From a virus, in the IMG/VR virus record IMGVR_UViG_3300005096_000520, positions 1 to 49,984 of that record: 49,984 bases of DNA; one strand, 5' to 3'. The translations under genes and the position numbers were made by a program. Of this stretch, positions 27,891 through 36,571 are shown piece after piece; positions within the stretch are counted from its first letter, which is position 1; each line of letters opens with the position of its first letter. Below the pieces are notes generated by a model. The model saw only the letters and a program-made list of their open reading frames with translations, did not search any database and was not told where the DNA came from.

Positions 27891-28460
27891 ATGGCTACAG
27901 CAACCATCATAGATACAATACAGAATGTGAGAACGTTGGCATATACGCACGACTCTGCCGTAGCAAAGGGAGATGTCATCGTCGTAAACGGCCAGGTCCT
28001 CATTGCAGTCAATGACGCAGACGCGAATGCCGAAAACGTATATGCATACCAGGGCAAGGCGGAGTTTCCGAAAGAGGCGAACCTTGCTGTTTCCCCCGGG
28101 GAGATTTGCTACTGGGATGAATCCGCAGGAGTTATGACGAAAACCCAGGGAGGCAATACCAGGGCCGGGACGTGCATAGAGGCATCCGCTGCATCTGATA
28201 CCACTTTGCTGGTGCTCCTTGAGCCGAACAGGACGAAGATCCGCAAGGTAAGTGTCACTGTAGCTGCAGGGACGACAGCAGGATCAAGCGCTGCTGATAC
28301 GGCACTTGTTGGAGCTGAGGTGATCGGAATATATCCGACCGGCAACCAGGACCAGCTTGTTGACAACGTGGCTGTGAATGCCGACGGAAGCATCACGGTC
28401 ACTCTTGCTGCAGCGGCTACGGCAGACAATACGTTCAGCGTTGCCTGCCTGAGCGTGTAA
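27891..28460 (+). CDS. Capsid decoration protein (DUF2190-like)
   Basis: 189 residues, Ala/Val/Thr-rich and beta-rich. Positions 1-120 match the DUF2190 pattern: RTLAYTHDSAVAKGDVIVVNG, VAVN-type strands, YAYQGKAEFPK, PGEICYWDESAGVMTKT and TRAGTCIEAS. DUF2190 proteins form trimers that clamp mature capsids. An additional C-terminal 65 residues (VTVAAGTTAGSSAADTALVG and VTLAAAATADNTF) form a second beta domain that may project outward. Located between scaffold and major capsid protein, the standard place. AAGGAGG upstream. Confidence 0.82.
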   Translation: MATATIIDTIQNVRTLAYTHDSAVAKGDVIVVNGQVLIAVNDADANAENVYAYQGKAEFPKEANLAVSPGEICYWDESAGVMTKTQGGNTRAGTCIEASAASDTTLLVLLEPNRTKIRKVSVTVAAGTTAGSSAADTALVGAEVIGIYPTGNQDQLVDNVAVNADGSITVTLAAAATADNTFSVACLSV

Positions 28461-28493
28461 CGATTCCAGAAACGACAAGGAGGTAGAAAGAAG

Positions 28494-29585
28494 ATGAATA
28501 GAGGATTACAGACATTCGGGATATGGGGGTTGATGGTCCTCGCCTCAATACTCGCCCTTGCAGTGCTCGGCACTCCTTCACAGGGGGCCGGGATGGCATC
28601 AGTGGCTTTCGCCTGGATGCCACTTGCAGGAGTAATCTACGGCAGGAAGATATTTGATTGGTCGAAGATCAACGACATCGAACATATCGACGACAAGAAG
28701 GAGATGATCGTAGATGCGGCAAATACGTTCATGCAGAAGATCAATCAGCAGAAAGTTGCAGGGGCAAAGATATCAGGGGCTGACCCGAACCTGCAGGGGG
28801 CTATACCTGTCGTTCTTGTTATGTCCGATACGGTGAAAAACCCGGACCGGGGGTATGAACTCCTGTTCGATGAAGTGGACATGAGGGAAAGCACGAGTGA
28901 CACCTTCGAGGTGCTGGATGTCTCCGGTGGTGTGACCTTCTACCAGCAGAACCCGGGCGAAGAGGCAAAGATGTCCAAAATACCGTCGAGCGATAAGACA
29001 AACGTCGGGTTCCTGAGGTTCACCGGCGGCCTGAACATTCTCGACGACTGGCTCCGCTTCAACAAATACTACCTGATTGACGAGCTCTTCGAGGATACGA
29101 TCAGGCGTTGGTGGGGCAAGAAGGCAACGCTGTTCTACGGATTGCTCTCTAACCTTACCGGCATTGACGAGCCTTTCGATACCGACGATGTTCTCACGAT
29201 CAACAACGCCTGTGCCAGCATCCTCACAGATCTTGAAAAGATAGGATTTGACGTGGATGAAAACGAACAGTTCGTTATCACCTGCAATCCGAGACTCAGG
29301 GGCAGGATCTTCAAGGCTATTGCTTCGAGCTTCGTGAACCCGAATCAGAACAACAACCAGATCATCTACAACATCAGCGCTGTTGTCAGCTCGACGAAGG
29401 TTGCAAACACGAGCTACTATGTCTCTCTCCCCGGCAGAAAGAACAAGCGCGGGGAATGGGAGGACTTCAATGCGCGTCCTGCACAGAGAGACGAGCGTAT
29501 CCTCGGGGCCGCCCATGTCTGGACGGGGGCCTACAACGGCATAATCGCACAAAAGAAACAGCACAGGAGATGCGCACTGAGCTAA
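28494..29585 (+). CDS. Major capsid protein with hydrophobic N-terminus
   Basis: 363 residues, correct size and position (after protease, scaffold and decoration protein) for the shell protein, HK97/Mu-like fold. Recognisable blocks: KTNVGFLRFTGGLNILDDWLRFNKYYL (in parts), EQFVITCNPRLRGRIFKAI and SYYVSLPGRKNKRGEWEDF, the last typical of Mu-type capsid proteins. Unusual: residues 8-28 (FGIWGLMVLASILALAVLG) and 33-48 are hydrophobic and signal-like, which capsid proteins do not normally have. This stretch may be part of a delta domain removed by the protease or could mean the true start is a later in-frame codon. AAGGAGG lies 11 bases upstream. Confidence 0.85.
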   Translation: MNRGLQTFGIWGLMVLASILALAVLGTPSQGAGMASVAFAWMPLAGVIYGRKIFDWSKINDIEHIDDKKEMIVDAANTFMQKINQQKVAGAKISGADPNLQGAIPVVLVMSDTVKNPDRGYELLFDEVDMRESTSDTFEVLDVSGGVTFYQQNPGEEAKMSKIPSSDKTNVGFLRFTGGLNILDDWLRFNKYYLIDELFEDTIRRWWGKKATLFYGLLSNLTGIDEPFDTDDVLTINNACASILTDLEKIGFDVDENEQFVITCNPRLRGRIFKAIASSFVNPNQNNNQIIYNISAVVSSTKVANTSYYVSLPGRKNKRGEWEDFNARPAQRDERILGAAHVWTGAYNGIIAQKKQHRRCALS

Positions 29586-29588
29586 GAG

Positions 29589-30026
29589 ATGGCACGGGTG
29601 ACAGTTGAAAATATCAAGGACCTCGGTTTCACTTTTCAGATGTTCGGGCTGGACAACGAGTCCAGCCTCGAACTCTACATTCAAGACATCATTGACGATG
29701 CCGGTGCCATCCTCGAGGGTGTCATAGGTTCGACAACTTACAATTCAGCCTCGAGTCCTACTGCCGGCTACGTCAAGCGGGCTGAAAAATGCCTTGTTGC
29801 CTCTGAGCTCCTACAGCGACGCATCAACAGGGTCCTGAACAACGTAACAGCCTCGGATGACAAGATCAGCACAAGGAACGAAGAGCAGCAGATGCAGCGG
29901 TACCAAGACGAGGCGGAAAAGCTGATCAGTCTACTCACAGGGGATACAGACTACAGCTTCGGCATTGTCAAGACATCGCATTTCGAGGAAACATCAGGGC
30001 CTGGAGGGCTTGAAGTCTCAGGTTAA
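29589..30026 (+). CDS. Head-tail connector protein (Mu gp36-like)
   Basis: 145 residues, mainly helical (YIQDIIDDAGAILEGVIG, YVKRAEKCLVASELLQRRI in fragments). Composition, length and position between the capsid gene and the gp10-like gene fit the DUF1320/gp36-type connector group that docks onto the portal after packaging. Only 3 bases separate it from the capsid stop. Family placement leans on synteny. Confidence 0.6.
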   Translation: MARVTVENIKDLGFTFQMFGLDNESSLELYIQDIIDDAGAILEGVIGSTTYNSASSPTAGYVKRAEKCLVASELLQRRINRVLNNVTASDDKISTRNEEQQMQRYQDEAEKLISLLTGDTDYSFGIVKTSHFEETSGPGGLEVSG

Positions 30027-30032
30027 GGGGAT

Positions 30033-30512
30033 ATGCTCAATCTCAATGTAACCATAGAGGGAGACAAGGTGATCATAGAAGGTCTCGATAAAATCGCGGA
30101 CCATATGCCCGATGCAGTCCAGCGCGGCCTTTTGAGGGTTGTCAAAGGAATCCACCGCATGGCATACGAGTTCCTTTCCGGTCCCGGATTGGAAGCAAAG
30201 GGAGCGGCGTTAGCCGGCGGATACCCTGTCCCTGTCCGTACCGGGCATCTCAGGCGGATGCTCGACTGGCTGGGGCCCGGCGAGACAAAGACAGCAGGCG
30301 ATCATACCTTCACGGCCGGTCCGATGGAGGCAATGGTATACAACTCGGCAGAATATGCGATGGTCATCCATGAAGGACGTGGCTCCTCCGAGAAGTATGG
30401 GAGGAGGCCGTATCTCGAGGATGCCCTTGATGCATTCAACCAGGGCGACAGGATACGGAATACCATTGCGGAGGAGATAGACGAGGAGGTCAGGAGAAGT
30501 GGGCTTTCTTGA
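30033..30512 (+). CDS. HK97 gp10-like tail-joining protein
   Basis: 159 residues. The pattern of HK97 gp10-type and virion morphogenesis proteins is clear: VPVRTGHLRRMLDWLGP, then FTAGPMEAMVYNSAEYAMVIHEGRG (in parts) and RRPYLEDALDAFN with the final helix. These proteins join tail to head or terminate the tail. The gene overlaps the next by 14 bases. Good confidence in family, less in exact role. Confidence 0.75.
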   Translation: MLNLNVTIEGDKVIIEGLDKIADHMPDAVQRGLLRVVKGIHRMAYEFLSGPGLEAKGAALAGGYPVPVRTGHLRRMLDWLGPGETKTAGDHTFTAGPMEAMVYNSAEYAMVIHEGRGSSEKYGRRPYLEDALDAFNQGDRIRNTIAEEIDEEVRRSGLS

Positions 30513-30933
30513 CAGGTTCAATGCAATTGCCGTGAGGATTGAGAACAATCGATCCCTTCAGCAGTTTTGCATGGATAATTTCGGGCAGGCATTGAAGGTT
30601 GAGAAGGTTTTCAGGTGGCGCAAGGAGATCCCGATTACTGATCTGCCGATCGCCCTGGTCACCCGGCCATATGTGAGGCGGTCGTTTGAGGGAATGGTAC
30701 CGAAGAAGGAACAGGGCATCTCTGTGTATGCCGGGTTCCGGATGGAAGATCAAGATAAGGCCGTGGCATTGTCGATCGAGTTTGAGGAGCTGCTTGAGGA
30801 TGCGATATGCCGCAAGACATCACATCCGGATGACCGGCCGATGGGTATTATGCCGGCTGATTCGACAAACGATGAGGGCAAATTCCATCCGGTATATTTT
30901 CTTGTGATGGAAGTGCTCGTGAGAGACAGATAG
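30499..30933 (+). CDS. Tail terminator-type protein (DUF1834-like)
   Basis: 144 residues from a GTG at 30499 that overlaps the gp10-like gene; GAGGAGGT lies 8 bases upstream. An alpha/beta pattern (helix, then IPITDLPIALVTRP, then strands ending FHPVYFLVMEVLVRD) and position just after the gp10-like gene fit tail terminator or Mu gp37-like proteins. It could cap the tail tube before joining. Assignment largely from gene order. Confidence 0.55.
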   Translation: MGFLDRFNAIAVRIENNRSLQQFCMDNFGQALKVEKVFRWRKEIPITDLPIALVTRPYVRRSFEGMVPKKEQGISVYAGFRMEDQDKAVALSIEFEELLEDAICRKTSHPDDRPMGIMPADSTNDEGKFHPVYFLVMEVLVRDR

Positions 30934-30941
30934 GAGGATGA

Positions 30942-31217
30942 ATGGACGAACCGCGCATGATAACAGCTATCGCCGGTTTTTTTGGCGCCATTGTCGGAGC
31001 CATAGGCAGTTTCTTCGGCCTGAAGTATAGGGTGGACCGTATGGAGAAGGATTTCGATTCTCACAAGAAAATCGCAATTACAGCTCCATCATGTGACAAG
31101 TGCCTTGCAGGCACAACATCGAGATTGTCGACCCTGGAAAGATTCATGGCCGACATCCATAAAAAGCAGGACCAGACGATAGCGAAACTGAACCAGATAA
31201 TCGGAAAACTGCAATAA
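30942..31217 (+). CDS. Small membrane-anchored coiled-coil protein, holin- or spanin-like
   Basis: 91 residues. Residues 6-26 (MITAIAGFFGAIVGAIGSFF) form one membrane helix followed by a coiled region (VDRMEKDFDSHKK, LERFMADIHKKQDQTIAKLNQ). A CDKC motif is in the middle. Directly upstream of the muramidase gene, as spanin or holin-partner genes often are. No Rz1-type lipoprotein nested in it was found. AGGAGG upstream. Confidence 0.6.
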   Translation: MDEPRMITAIAGFFGAIVGAIGSFFGLKYRVDRMEKDFDSHKKIAITAPSCDKCLAGTTSRLSTLERFMADIHKKQDQTIAKLNQIIGKLQ

Positions 31218-31231
31218 TCCCCGGGGGTGAA

Positions 31232-31717
31232 ATGGCACGTTTCGAAGAAGCCGTTACAAAGACACTGCAGTTTGAAGGTGGATACTCAAATAACCCTCTC
31301 GACCGCGGGGGGGAAACAAGGTTCGGCATATCGAAGAGGTGGCATCCGGATGTCGACATCAAGAACCTGACAATAGAGAGGGCAAAAGAGATCTACCGGC
31401 GTGAGTACTGGGATAAACTCAACCTTGACTTAGTTGAAAACCAACGCATTGCAGAGGAGATTTTCGATACAGCAGTCAACACAAGCCCGAGAAAGGCAGG
31501 CAGGTTCCTTCAAGAGGCATTGAATCTGCTTGAAGACTCCGGCCTGGTCGAGGACGGAATAATCGGCGAGAAGACGCTCGCTGCAGTAAACAATTATCCG
31601 TATCCGGATGCGCTCTTGAAAGCATTGAACGGGTTTCAGTTCATGCATTACTTGCAGACAATTGAAAAAGATGAAAGTCAAAGGATATTCATCCGGGGAT
31701 GGCTGAAGAGGGTATAG
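31232..31717 (+). CDS. Endolysin, GH108 N-acetylmuramidase
   Basis: 161 residues, the usual length for the family. FEGGYSNNPLDRGGETRFGIS at the N-terminus has the catalytic Glu in EGGY and the substrate loop of glycoside hydrolase 108; EIYRREYWDKL and FDTAVNTSPRKAGRFLQEAL follow, then the peptidoglycan-binding end DGIIGEKTLAAVN. It would cleave the glycan strands at lysis. No signal peptide, so export needs the holin encoded downstream. GGGGGTGA upstream. Confidence 0.93.
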   Translation: MARFEEAVTKTLQFEGGYSNNPLDRGGETRFGISKRWHPDVDIKNLTIERAKEIYRREYWDKLNLDLVENQRIAEEIFDTAVNTSPRKAGRFLQEALNLLEDSGLVEDGIIGEKTLAAVNNYPYPDALLKALNGFQFMHYLQTIEKDESQRIFIRGWLKRV

Positions 31718-31962
31718 CAGTTATCTGGCCGTTGCTTCGTTACATGTTTGCTGATGCCTTTGTTGAGGGCAGGCGTGGAAGAAATCAAGTTGTCCTCAAG
31801 GCAGGGGTCAGCGCTCGTATCCCGAACTCATGGTGTGCTGTTTCTGGATGTCTTGTACGCAAGAACTTATTCAGTGACAAAGAATATCAGCTTGAAGCAC
31901 GTGCGGAAGTATGCCAGACCATGTGCCACTGGAGACAGTGGCAGAAGGAGCAATGCAGATGA
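31699..31962 (+). CDS. Doubtful small ORF in the lysis cassette
   Basis: 87 residues (VIWPLLRYMFADAFVEGRRG, then a Cys-containing end). It overlaps the muramidase stop by 19 bases. An equally open frame (31748 on, containing VEEIKLSSRQGSALVSRTHG) covers the same bases, and neither has a good ribosome site or a known family. One of them may be a lysis accessory gene, or the 240-base gap may be a decayed gene. Confidence 0.3.
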   Translation: MAEEGIAVIWPLLRYMFADAFVEGRRGRNQVVLKAGVSARIPNSWCAVSGCLVRKNLFSDKEYQLEARAEVCQTMCHWRQWQKEQCR

Positions 31963-32615
31963 CCTGGAAAAAGATAGGCAATTTCCTGCTCGAGAACGGA
32001 GTCAAGAGGCTTGGCGGGTTCCTCCTGAATCCTGCCGGGGAAACTGTCGACCTGATTGCGGACCTGATCGGCGGCAAGCTCGGGGAGGACGATCCAGAGA
32101 AGGTATATGAGATACTCAGGAAGGATAAGGATGCCTTGGTCAAGCTCAAGGAACTCGAGATGTCTCACGAGACCGAACTCGAACGCCTCGCCATACAGGA
32201 CAGGGCAAACAGGCTTGCAGCCGATACAGCAAGACTGCAATCCGTCAACCAGACAATGCAGGCCGAGACACAAGCTAAGTGGAAATGGTCTGCATTCTGG
32301 AGGCCCCTGTGGGGAGTTCTGTCGGCGATTGCCTTCTTTGTGCAGATGGTGGGGATCATGATAATTCTCAGCATTCTGGTCTATAAGGTGCTTGCAGGGG
32401 AAGTAGATAACATTTCTCAGATTCTGACCGCTGTCTCAACAGTATTGTCCGCCATATTTCCGATGTGGGGCATTGCCGGGGCGGTACTTGGGGTCACGGC
32501 CTGGCATCGCGGGAAAATGCAGAGGGCCATGGTCGAAGCCCCCGGCCGCGGTCTGACTGGCCCGGCCGGGAAGCTTGAGTCCATCATAAGAAAGACGATC
32601 GATAAGGGAAAGTAA
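31959..32615 (+). CDS. Holin of the 3TM (GTA-type) family
   Basis: 218 residues from the ATG at 31959 (AAGGAG 9 bases upstream; the ATG at 31953 is the alternative). N-terminal amphipathic part with LLNPAGETVDLIADLIGGK, a long charged helix, then the hallmark KWKWSAFWRPLWGVLSAIAFF and two further hydrophobic segments (MVGIMIILSILVYKVL and the FPMWGIAGAVLGVTAW stretch). These are 3TM-type holins that let the endolysin cross the inner membrane. Follows the muramidase as usual and overlaps the next gene by one base. Confidence 0.85.
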   Translation: MTWKKIGNFLLENGVKRLGGFLLNPAGETVDLIADLIGGKLGEDDPEKVYEILRKDKDALVKLKELEMSHETELERLAIQDRANRLAADTARLQSVNQTMQAETQAKWKWSAFWRPLWGVLSAIAFFVQMVGIMIILSILVYKVLAGEVDNISQILTAVSTVLSAIFPMWGIAGAVLGVTAWHRGKMQRAMVEAPGRGLTGPAGKLESIIRKTIDKGK

Positions 32616-32989
32616 TGCCAGAGAAGATAAGCTGGAGACAAAAGATCAATCCGATCTGGTGGTTCGGCAACATCGACGACCCGGAGCCACCGGACTGGTT
32701 TGAACCGACGCAGCTCAACTATGAAAGACGGCGGGGTTGGCGATTCCGTAATCCATTCCATAATTTTTTCTGGTATGTACTGGGGATTGCGGATAAGGAA
32801 TTCACCGCCCATGGAAAAGCCACGGAGAATGTATTTGTAGACGGATTGAACTATACCTTTCTGAAGACAAAGCACTTGCCGGTGTGCTTTCCGTTCATCT
32901 CATATCGCGGGCTGGGAATCAAGTTTTACGTAGGCTGGAGGCCTGACAGCGGGGCTTTCGGCCTGAAATTGACGATCGACAGGAGGTAA
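32615..32989 (+). CDS. Conserved phage protein next to lysis genes
   Basis: 124 residues with many aromatic residues: NPIWWFGNIDDPEPPDWF, RNPFHNFFWYVLGIADKEF, then ISYRGLGIKFYVGWRP. The RNPFHNF-x-YVLG-ADK pattern occurs, as I recall, in many phage proteins of unknown role located near lysis genes. No membrane helix long enough to be certain. One-base overlap with the holin gene; one base separates it from the lipoprotein gene. Confidence 0.6.
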   Translation: MPEKISWRQKINPIWWFGNIDDPEPPDWFEPTQLNYERRRGWRFRNPFHNFFWYVLGIADKEFTAHGKATENVFVDGLNYTFLKTKHLPVCFPFISYRGLGIKFYVGWRPDSGAFGLKLTIDRR

Positions 32990-32990
32990 C

Positions 32991-33515
32991 ATGAGAAAGT
33001 TTATTCTTGTATGCATGATTGTGTTGTCATTCCTTTTGGTGAGCTGCGGCATGATAGGTTCATATTCAGTGGAGGTGGCCACAGAGTTGACCGCTGAGAC
33101 AGATCTCGTGGGGATTCCGGGGGCAGAGACTTCAACGGAGTTTGTAGACGTTGTGGTCACCGAGAACACGATCCAGGACCTGACCGTGAAGAGCATAGCT
33201 TATGAAATCACGAGAAATGATGGCGGAAGTGGGGAGATAAACCTATCCATCACTGACGTTGGTGAGGAATGCGACATGGATATCCCGCTCGCTACGATTC
33301 GGATTGTTTCAGGAGAAACAACAGACGGTCCGGTCCCCCTGCCGGCAGGCTTCCTGATAGACAAGCTGAACGAACGGATCGATACTGGATACAGACTGTG
33401 CTTTGAGATTGTGCAGGACATTGCTTCCGACAATGTAACGGCTGGGGATATAAACCCTATCGACATACATATCAAATTGCCCGTGTATGTCAGTGCGAGT
33501 CTTGAGGCAGCATAG
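32991..33515 (+). CDS. Phage-encoded lipoprotein
   Basis: 174 residues. The signal peptide MRKFILVCMIVLSFLLVSC ends in a lipobox (LVSC), so Cys19 would be lipidated and the protein anchored on the periplasmic side or outer membrane. The mature part is beta-rich with conserved-looking SIAYEITRNDGGSGEI and a C-terminal IDIHIKLPVYVSASL strand. It contains two more Cys that could form a disulfide. Phage lipoproteins often block superinfection or belong to the lysis set; neither is shown. AGGAGG upstream. Confidence 0.8.
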   Translation: MRKFILVCMIVLSFLLVSCGMIGSYSVEVATELTAETDLVGIPGAETSTEFVDVVVTENTIQDLTVKSIAYEITRNDGGSGEINLSITDVGEECDMDIPLATIRIVSGETTDGPVPLPAGFLIDKLNERIDTGYRLCFEIVQDIASDNVTAGDINPIDIHIKLPVYVSASLEAA

Positions 33516-33528
33516 AAAGGTCAAAACG

Positions 33529-33966
33529 ATGGCAATCACAGGCACTGAGAGGACAAGACGGCCGGAGAGAGGCGGAGTGGATATAGTCGTCGAGTTTTCA
33601 GGAGACGTGAAGACCACGAAGACATTCCACTTCGCGGCCCCAAACCCCTCCAAGGCGGAAATAGACGCCCGCATCCAGAAGGCCGCGGCAAGGATGCAGT
33701 ACAGGCTCAATCCCCTCAATGAGCTTGAGGTCGAGGGAGCTGATGTGAGACTGCTCTTGCAGGGCATAGTGAAATATATCAGGAGCAAGCCGGATGTGAC
33801 GTTTCAGCAGCTCATCGTGACGATTAACGCGAAGCATCCTGAGCTGAACTGGAAGCCTGAAAAACTCCTGCAGCACATCATCCGCCGTGCCGGGAAGAAT
33901 ATGACCTTCCAGGAGTTCAAGACGATCTGCATCGGCAGGAAATTCTACGGGGTGGACGATGGCTGA
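33529..33966 (+). CDS. Hypothetical phage protein upstream of tail spike
   Basis: 145 residues from the ATG at 33529 (an in-frame upstream ATG at 33487 overlaps the lipoprotein gene). N-terminal part is beta-type and contains ERGGVDIVVEFSGDVKTTKTF (in part); the C-terminal 70 residues are helical (IVKYIRSKPDVTFQQLIV). It overlaps the tail spike gene by 8 bases. Possibly a spike or tail assembly partner; no family recognised. Confidence 0.55.
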   Translation: MAITGTERTRRPERGGVDIVVEFSGDVKTTKTFHFAAPNPSKAEIDARIQKAAARMQYRLNPLNELEVEGADVRLLLQGIVKYIRSKPDVTFQQLIVTINAKHPELNWKPEKLLQHIIRRAGKNMTFQEFKTICIGRKFYGVDDG

Positions 33967-35944
33967 CTATTTTGTCGACAGCACAAGAGGCGACGATACG
34001 AACGGCACGGGAGCCTGGAAAGCGGCTTTGACGGGTACCATCACCATGACGAACGGCTCCACCGCGGTCTCCGCGGTAGGCGGGGCCTTCACCTCCGAGC
34101 TCTGGGCCGGGGCGTGGATATGCCTCGATGCGGACGAGACTTCGGACGTCTGGGCGCAGGTGAGCAGCATCACAGACGATAACAATCTCGTGCTTGTCAG
34201 CAATTACACTGGCGCAGGCGGCTCGGGTCCGGCGAGCAAGCTTGCGAACTGGAAGACTGTTGAGCATGCAGATGAGGCCGGCGGCTTGGCCGCAGGCGAT
34301 ATTGTGTGGCTGCGCAGAGGGGGTAGCGAATACCCCGTAAGTGACATTGCTCCTACAGGAGATGGCACAGGAGCATCTCCAATTCAGAGAATCGGGTGGC
34401 CGAGGGCTGCTAAAACCCTCACGGGGAACTGGGTCAACGGGTATCCCTGCGTGTGGGGCCTGTCGATAGTTGCGAACAGGAGCGAGCACCAGACGCGCCG
34501 AATCAGGCTCGACGCGGACGGGAAGTGGTACATGATCACCCACATCGGGCAGGAGCTGGCCTATGACGGCCAGTCGGCGGATTTCGTCGTCGGTGAGACC
34601 GTCACCGGAAGCGCAAGCGGTGCCACCGGTGTGATCGTGTATGACGACGATCAGGGGACCTCCGGGACCCTGATTCTCCAGAACGTCCAAGGGACGTTCG
34701 TGGACAACGAAACAATCACCAGCACGAGCGGCTCCGCAACAGCAAACATCCCCTCCGGCACGGTGGGATGCTTTATTATTGATCGGAAGTTTTCCGGCAC
34801 GAGTACTTCTGCCGGGGCTTCGACCATGCAGGAAGATGATGATTATTCCACGCGCCCCGATATAGGCTCATTGCGCACCATCTGGGACGCAGATGGGGAT
34901 GCTCCGTATGTGATTGACTTTGCAGGCGGTGCGTACAACATATATTTCAATGCTGACAATTACAATATCTTGAAGAATCTTGAGTTCAAGGATACTGCAG
35001 ACGGTGCTGGGCACGTAATGTTTGCATATTCGGCAGCAGGTGCAATCATAGGGTGTCTGTTCAAGACCACCTATTCTGCACGCTGCATAGGACAAACTAC
35101 TGACTATCTGTATCTTGAAAGGGTCACAGCAGAGAACGATGGGGTTACGGCATATTACACTCGCGATGGGATAGGCGTGGGTGCCAAAGGGGTACTATAT
35201 GCGAAGGATGTGGCTGTGTACAATTGCGGCGGATATGGACTTGATGTCAACGGGGGCACAGCTATCCTCGAAAACGTGAACATTGGCGTTGAAGGCGCCA
35301 ACCAGGATGCAGACATAGCAATATATTACTCCGGGCAGGTCTTCGGAAGAGATGTGCAACTGGGAGGAACGAATGGGTATGTTGAAGATGCTTCTTACGT
35401 TTCGCCCAGAAAGCTTGTATCGATAGAAAACTTCCAAAAGGAGCTCGGCAGGCAGAAACAATGGTTCCGCGGCGGAGAGATCCACAATGTCGATGTGGGC
35501 GACACCAATGCCCCCTCCGTCGCCGATCCTACCGGCAAGACCACCGATTTGATGGAAATCCTCCCCAACGTCAGCGGATTCGATTTCATCGAGGAGTGGG
35601 CCGTCGATATCTTCACGGGGGAAGAAGACGGGGTCAACGGGGCGAGGACGTACACCTTATACATCCAGAACAACACCGGGAATACCCTCAACGCCTCAAC
35701 GGCGAAAGACGATCTATGGCTGGTGGCGGAGTACGTGTCGCAATACTCTGCGAATGACGCATACACAGTCGAGCGCGTCTTTTCTGCGGAGACTCTCATC
35801 GCACAGCGTGCGGACGCAACCGATTGGGATTCGTTGTCAGTGACTATCAATGCGGCTGTTGCATCGAAGGTCCGCCTCAAACTCTACATCTCGACATATT
35901 CCGCTACCGGCGGAATATACGTAGGTGGATTGGCGGTGTCCTGA
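33959..35944 (+). CDS. Tail spike/fibre protein with predicted beta-helix
   Basis: 661 residues. The opening ADYFVDSTRGDDTNGTGAWK is typical of right-handed beta-helix proteins of the spike and pectate-lyase type. A module VGETVTGSASGATGVIVYDD followed by LILQNVQGTFVDNETITS is the repeated beta unit common in phage structural proteins. The middle (about 310-460) has the short strands and NY/YN turns of a beta-helix (YNIYFNADNYNILKNLEF). The last 110 residues form a separate beta domain (YTLYIQNNTGN). It likely binds or cleaves a surface glycan of the host. Its start overlaps the upstream gene and its stop the next (TGATG). Confidence 0.75.
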   Translation: MADYFVDSTRGDDTNGTGAWKAALTGTITMTNGSTAVSAVGGAFTSELWAGAWICLDADETSDVWAQVSSITDDNNLVLVSNYTGAGGSGPASKLANWKTVEHADEAGGLAAGDIVWLRRGGSEYPVSDIAPTGDGTGASPIQRIGWPRAAKTLTGNWVNGYPCVWGLSIVANRSEHQTRRIRLDADGKWYMITHIGQELAYDGQSADFVVGETVTGSASGATGVIVYDDDQGTSGTLILQNVQGTFVDNETITSTSGSATANIPSGTVGCFIIDRKFSGTSTSAGASTMQEDDDYSTRPDIGSLRTIWDADGDAPYVIDFAGGAYNIYFNADNYNILKNLEFKDTADGAGHVMFAYSAAGAIIGCLFKTTYSARCIGQTTDYLYLERVTAENDGVTAYYTRDGIGVGAKGVLYAKDVAVYNCGGYGLDVNGGTAILENVNIGVEGANQDADIAIYYSGQVFGRDVQLGGTNGYVEDASYVSPRKLVSIENFQKELGRQKQWFRGGEIHNVDVGDTNAPSVADPTGKTTDLMEILPNVSGFDFIEEWAVDIFTGEEDGVNGARTYTLYIQNNTGNTLNASTAKDDLWLVAEYVSQYSANDAYTVERVFSAETLIAQRADATDWDSLSVTINAAVASKVRLKLYISTYSATGGIYVGGLAVS

Positions 35945-36099
35945 TGGCGATTCAGACTGGCTGGAGTTACGGTGAGTACAAGGTGAAAATAATCAGTGCA
36001 GCTCCGGAAGAGTCGTGGTCGTATGGAGAATATGGGTTTTTCTGGGAAGAAGCGGCCACAACAGGACCGACAATAACACAGTCAATAGTGGGGAGATGA
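35944..36099 (+). CDS. Small structural-type protein with GPTIT C-terminal motif
   Basis: 51 residues from an ATG overlapping the spike stop. It has an internal repeat WSYGEYKVKIIS and WSYGEYGFFWEE and ends GPTITQSIVGR. The protein at 36571-37461 ends GPTITHSVVGR, so the two share an 11-residue C-terminal tag in separate genes. Likely a tail or fibre accessory protein. Confidence 0.6.
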   Translation: MAIQTGWSYGEYKVKIISAAPEESWSYGEYGFFWEEAATTGPTITQSIVGR

Positions 36100-36309
36100 A
36101 TGGGCAGACTGGTGATGAAATGTAAATGTGGTGAGCTTGTAGACCTGGGATACAATGTGCAGGCAATCCCAAGACTGGCAGTTTGCGCCAAGTGCGCGAA
36201 GCTCAAGAATGCAAAGATCAGGAGGGATGTGATCCGACGTGGAGGGGTGAAAGGCAACCTTTCCTTGAGAAACGGGATCAATATCATATTTGGAGGTCAC
36301 AATGGATAG
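36100..36309 (+). CDS. Small zinc-ribbon protein
   Basis: 69 residues. MKCKCGELVDLGYNVQAIP then VCAKCAKLKNAK gives two CxC/CxxC knuckles about 22 residues apart, a zinc ribbon, followed by a basic tail. The start may be the ATG at 36100 (directly after the previous stop) or 36115. Overlaps the next gene by 8 bases. Unknown role. Confidence 0.5.
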   Translation: MGRLVMKCKCGELVDLGYNVQAIPRLAVCAKCAKLKNAKIRRDVIRRGGVKGNLSLRNGINIIFGGHNG

Positions 36310-36571
36310 ATGGAAAACTCTCAATGAAGTTCCGAAAGTTTTCAGAATTCTTGACGGTGGAAGGCTTTCGGTCGAGCAGTGCAACCTGATATACAAGGAT
36401 CTCGCATCGAAATATATCAGAACCAGGGCGGATGGAAGGAGGGATTTCGACTATTCAAAGGCGAGGGAAGAGTTCAAGAGGAGATACGAGAAAAAGAAGC
36501 TGGGAAACACATTCGTGTGGATCACAAAGGGTGGGAACGGCAGTACGTCATCTGTTGAGGGAGGTGAATAA
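36302..36571 (+). CDS. Hypothetical protein
   Basis: 89 residues from the ATG at 36302, with GGAGGT 5 bases upstream. Helical and basic in its middle (DFDYSKAREEFKRRYEKKKLG). Its stop overlaps the next start by one base (TAATG). No family recognised. Confidence 0.5.
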   Translation: MDRWKTLNEVPKVFRILDGGRLSVEQCNLIYKDLASKYIRTRADGRRDFDYSKAREEFKRRYEKKKLGNTFVWITKGGNGSTSSVEGGE

